Positions 61,749 to 64,000 of a stretch of 64,000 nt of DNA are shown here, in pieces (positions within the stretch are counted from its first letter, which is position 1; every line of letters begins with the position of its first letter). Origin of the DNA: Stigmatella aurantiaca DW4/3-1 (GTDB lineage Bacteria > Myxococcota > Myxococcia > Myxococcales > Myxococcaceae); NCBI RefSeq assembly GCF_000165485.1, contig NC_014623.1, forward strand, positions 2,933,501 to 2,997,500, written 5' to 3'. Position numbers and translations under genes: made by a program. The notes under the pieces were generated by a model. That model saw only the letters and a list, made by a program, of their open reading frames with translations. It searched no databases and was not told the origin of the DNA.

Positions 61749-62320
61749 GGGCCGGTCACGCGCTCGAACGATACCCCCAGGTTCCCGACCTGTTCGAGCG
61801 CGTTCTTAATATCCTCTGATACGATGAAGGCGGTCTTGAACTTCATCAGCCGAAAGACATGGGCGCCCTCGGTCTTCGAGGGGGCGATTCGCAGGCCGTA
61901 GATCCAACGGTACTCTCCTTCATATTCAGGAAAAGGATCGTCCTCTGCGTAATGCTGCACTTCCTGGCATTGTTTTTCATCAATGCAATCAATCACTTGG
62001 GATGCATTGATGACGAAGTACGGTTCGGCTTCTCCTTCTATCGACACCGGAAGAAGTTGCACGTCATCGGGAGCAAGGGTCCTAAAGACATTCGCGATGG
62101 CCTCACTGGCGATGGGGGTCTTCTCGATACTAGAGAACGCAAACGTGCGCTTCTCGCCTGGGGTAGCAATCTGAGCCTTCATGCACCCCGGGTCCTCAAG
62201 CATTCGTCCATCAGCAAACATCCAAGGCTCCTCAAACGCTTCGCCAGACTCCCGTGTCGGCGTCTCGATGAGCCATTGCGGCACGTCAGCCCTTCTTACC
62301 CAATAGAAATTGCGCTCCAC
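61733..62320 (-). CDS. Imm11-family immunity protein (MXAN_0049 type)
   Basis: A 195-residue protein with the Imm11 pattern: NFYWVRRADVPQWLIETPTR, EEPWMFADGRMLEDPGCMKA, AIANVFRTLAPDDVQLLPVS, VINASQVIDCIDEKQCQEVQ, YRWIYGLRIAPSKTEGAHVF and FIVSEDIKNALEQVGNLGVS. This family is found beside toxins in myxobacteria. The GTG at 62320 starts one base after the stop of the AHH-nuclease gene, so the two are translated together. It should neutralise that toxin by direct binding. Confidence 0.85.
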   Translation of the reverse strand: MERNFYWVRRADVPQWLIETPTRESGEAFEEPWMFADGRMLEDPGCMKAQIATPGEKRTFAFSSIEKTPIASEAIANVFRTLAPDDVQLLPVSIEGEAEPYFVINASQVIDCIDEKQCQEVQHYAEDDPFPEYEGEYRWIYGLRIAPSKTEGAHVFRLMKFKTAFIVSEDIKNALEQVGNLGVSFERVTGPHEPL

Positions 62321-62321
62321 C

Positions 62322-63620
62322 TCACCCCTCCACCTTCACAATGAAACTGCGCAGCGGAGAGCCAGGAGTCAAAAGCTCGTCGGAAATATTTGCAAGCTCG
62401 CGCATCAACTTGATCCGACAAGTCTCAGTCGTCCGGCAGCGCTCTACGGCTCGTTCTAGTCGATCCACCACTTCCTTGTGGTAGCGCTCGGGGTGTGGCC
62501 CCTCATGGCCATTGAGTCTCACTTTGTTCGCTGCGTCCTCAAGTGACATGCCCGCCTTCTTGAAAATCTTCTCGCACTGTGGCGTCCACGGCCCGCCAGA
62601 AGCAGCCGAAGCCAGGTTCTTGTTCGTGCAGATGTGGTGGACCGGGCCTTCGGAGTCGCCACGAATATCGTTCGAGTACATCGCGACGGCAGCAGTGGCT
62701 CCCGGAGCCAGCGTGACGTTCAGCACTCCAGCAGCAGGCATCGCGATGGAAGTCACGCCGCCGTTCAGTGCCGCCCCGAGGTGGAATCCTGCCTCGGCCT
62801 GCGCTCGGAGCGCGGCCTGCGGAAAGCCCGGGAGCTTCGGACCCTGGGCCGCCATCGCGCTCTTTCCGCCGAGAGCCGCCATGACGACGAGAACCAATAC
62901 GCGCGTGCCATTCGTACCGAGCACCTTTCCGAAGCGGTGGCCGACGTCCTGCAATTCGATGAGAGTCGTCGCTCTCTCCGCGTCGTCCCACAGCCTGACG
63001 AAGCCTCGGCCAATCTCCCAGACCGGAACAATGCCCAGGTAAGCCACCATGGCCGCCGTCAACGCGACCGCAAGGACCTTGGTGACCGGTTCGGGAAGAG
63101 TCATCGTGAGGAGAAGTGTCAGCGCGGCCGAGGTCACCATGGCCTTGAGCGCTGCTGGATTCAGCACCTTGCCGGCCTCTGCCTCGACGCTCTCCCACAC
63201 GGTGTCGAGCGCGAACGAGAGCGCCATCAACGTGCGGTCCTTGCGCGAGAAAGTCAGACCCGTCCCGCCCACGAGGGTCAAGCAGTCGTCCCCGTCGGGG
63301 CAGAGGCGCGCATACAAGGACTCAGGTGAACTCCCCGAGCCGAAGTCCGCGATTGCCCTCGATGACGTGAGCAGAATCCTGGAGCGCACCCACCCTCGCT
63401 GATCCGCTGCATCCGTTTCGCGGAACGCAACATCCATGCGCACGTCAAGGATGAGCTGCGTGAGGGCCGCCTTGAACTCGTCCTCACTCACTTGGACTGG
63501 GTCAACCTCCACGGACTCGTGGGCCACCCGTCTGCCGTCTCCAGCATCAACGTGGACGACGCGAGGGGTCGCACATCCACCTAGAAGAAGCAATGACGCG
63601 ACGACTCCCAGTAATCGCAC
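62322..63620 (-). CDS. Lipoprotein with C-terminal AHH nuclease domain (toxin)
   Basis: A 432-residue protein. The N-terminus MRLLGVVASLLLLGGCATPR is a lipoprotein signal with lipobox LGGC. The middle has hydrophobic segments (MVTSAALTLLLTMTLPEPVT; VLAVALTAAMVAYLGIVPVW) that may cross or insert into membranes. The C-terminal 110 residues are an AHH-type HNH nuclease: VHHICTNKN near 328, WTPQCEKIFKKAGMSLEDAA, then NGHEGPHPERYHKEVVDRLE. It fits a contact- or membrane-delivered DNA- or RNA-cleaving toxin. The immunity gene follows directly. Delivery route is inference. Confidence 0.85.
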   Translation of the reverse strand: MRLLGVVASLLLLGGCATPRVVHVDAGDGRRVAHESVEVDPVQVSEDEFKAALTQLILDVRMDVAFRETDAADQRGWVRSRILLTSSRAIADFGSGSSPESLYARLCPDGDDCLTLVGGTGLTFSRKDRTLMALSFALDTVWESVEAEAGKVLNPAALKAMVTSAALTLLLTMTLPEPVTKVLAVALTAAMVAYLGIVPVWEIGRGFVRLWDDAERATTLIELQDVGHRFGKVLGTNGTRVLVLVVMAALGGKSAMAAQGPKLPGFPQAALRAQAEAGFHLGAALNGGVTSIAMPAAGVLNVTLAPGATAAVAMYSNDIRGDSEGPVHHICTNKNLASAASGGPWTPQCEKIFKKAGMSLEDAANKVRLNGHEGPHPERYHKEVVDRLERAVERCRTTETCRIKLMRELANISDELLTPGSPLRSFIVKVEG

Positions 63621-63744
63621 GTAATCCCCCGAAGCCGAATCACCTGGAAATCAGGAAGAAAGGAATCTTAATCCTTGGATTCTTAGGATCAAAAGTTTTT
63701 ATCGATTTGCTTCTATGTAGGTTCTGGTCGGCGTCCGTGGGAAG

Positions 63745-63935
63745 TGCTGGTGCGGCGGCTGGGAAGGACGTGGGTGCTGCGGCAGAAGGTGGAAGAGTCC
63801 CAGGTGCGCATGGGGCAGGCGCTTCTGGTTGCCCTTCCCCCGCGCCCGCCGGTACATGTCGTCCTGCCAGTCGCTGCTGGAGCACTCGCTCCCCCAGTTC
63901 TTCCATGTGGCGGAGTGGTACCGGCTTTGATGTGG
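63745..63935 (+). pseudogene. 3' fragment related to the gene at 52350
   Basis: EVLVRRLGRTWVLRQKVEES and QVRMGQALLV match GGVLVRRLGGRWVPRKKLEE SQVRVGKRVW of the protein ending at 53684; further DNA similarity (CGGTACATG..GTCCTGCCAG..) continues in other frames to about 63935. It is a frameshifted fragment of about 60 residues without a start. Confidence 0.65.
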
Positions 63936-64000
63936 TGCTGCCGCTCTTCGCGCGCCATGAAGGGCGACTGACGCGCAGTCAAGGGCGAAGCGAGCTGGGC

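Overview
The window looks like accessory DNA from a myxobacterium (Myxococcota, suborder Cystobacterineae; genus not decided). The grounds are high GC with strong G/C third-position bias, several Hanks-type Ser/Thr kinases with a C-terminal membrane helix, a DUF2381-type protein encoded directly upstream of a kinase, an Imm11 (MXAN_0049-type) immunity protein beside an AHH-nuclease lipoprotein, and an unusually dense layer of insertion sequences and gene relics. No rRNA, tRNA, CRISPR array or replication origin was seen.

Layout. 1-3.7 kb: the 5' part of a secreted protein, relics, and a kinase. 3.7-12.5 kb: metabolic and regulatory genes (GST with divergent XRE regulator; FG-GAP protein; HxlR regulator divergent from an NTF2-like gene and an internally deleted SDR; AraC regulator with a zinc alcohol dehydrogenase and an NADP oxidoreductase; a PPOX-fold protein). 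12.5-25 kb: a WD40 protein, a complete IS66, truncated monooxygenase, DHFR-like, AI-2E and AraC genes, a GAF histidine kinase, IS701/IS66 fragments and a quinol-monooxygenase-like gene. 25.4-33.4 kb: a segment bounded by a 34-bp direct repeat, with a serine recombinase at its right end, a YhcG/DUF1016 nuclease, a 2OG-Fe(II) oxygenase-like gene and more relics.

33.8-48.7 kb is a defence island. Two 257-residue paralogues with a PD-(D/E)XK-like signature lie at its ends. Between them are a complete type II CBASS operon (Cap4 nuclease-SAVED effector, CD-NTase, Cap2 E2-E1, Cap3 JAB peptidase) and, on the other strand, a two-gene operon matching Mokosh type I (kinase-like domain fused to an SF1 helicase, plus a dual-HKD PLD protein). 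The left paralogue is 44 bp upstream of cap4 on the same strand and may be part of that operon. I recognise no described role for this nuclease-like family, so it is the best candidate for something new here.

48.8-64 kb: an IS66 split by an ISKra4-type element, a gene cut by that IS66 and its downstream partner, a DUF2381 gene split precisely by an IS1182-type element, an active-looking kinase, a pseudokinase, an IS4-type element nested in an IS3 relic, a kinase fragment, the AHH toxin/Imm11 pair, and a relic of the 444-residue gene at 52.4-53.7 kb. Several insertions keep exact target duplications, so the pre-insertion sequences can be reconstructed.
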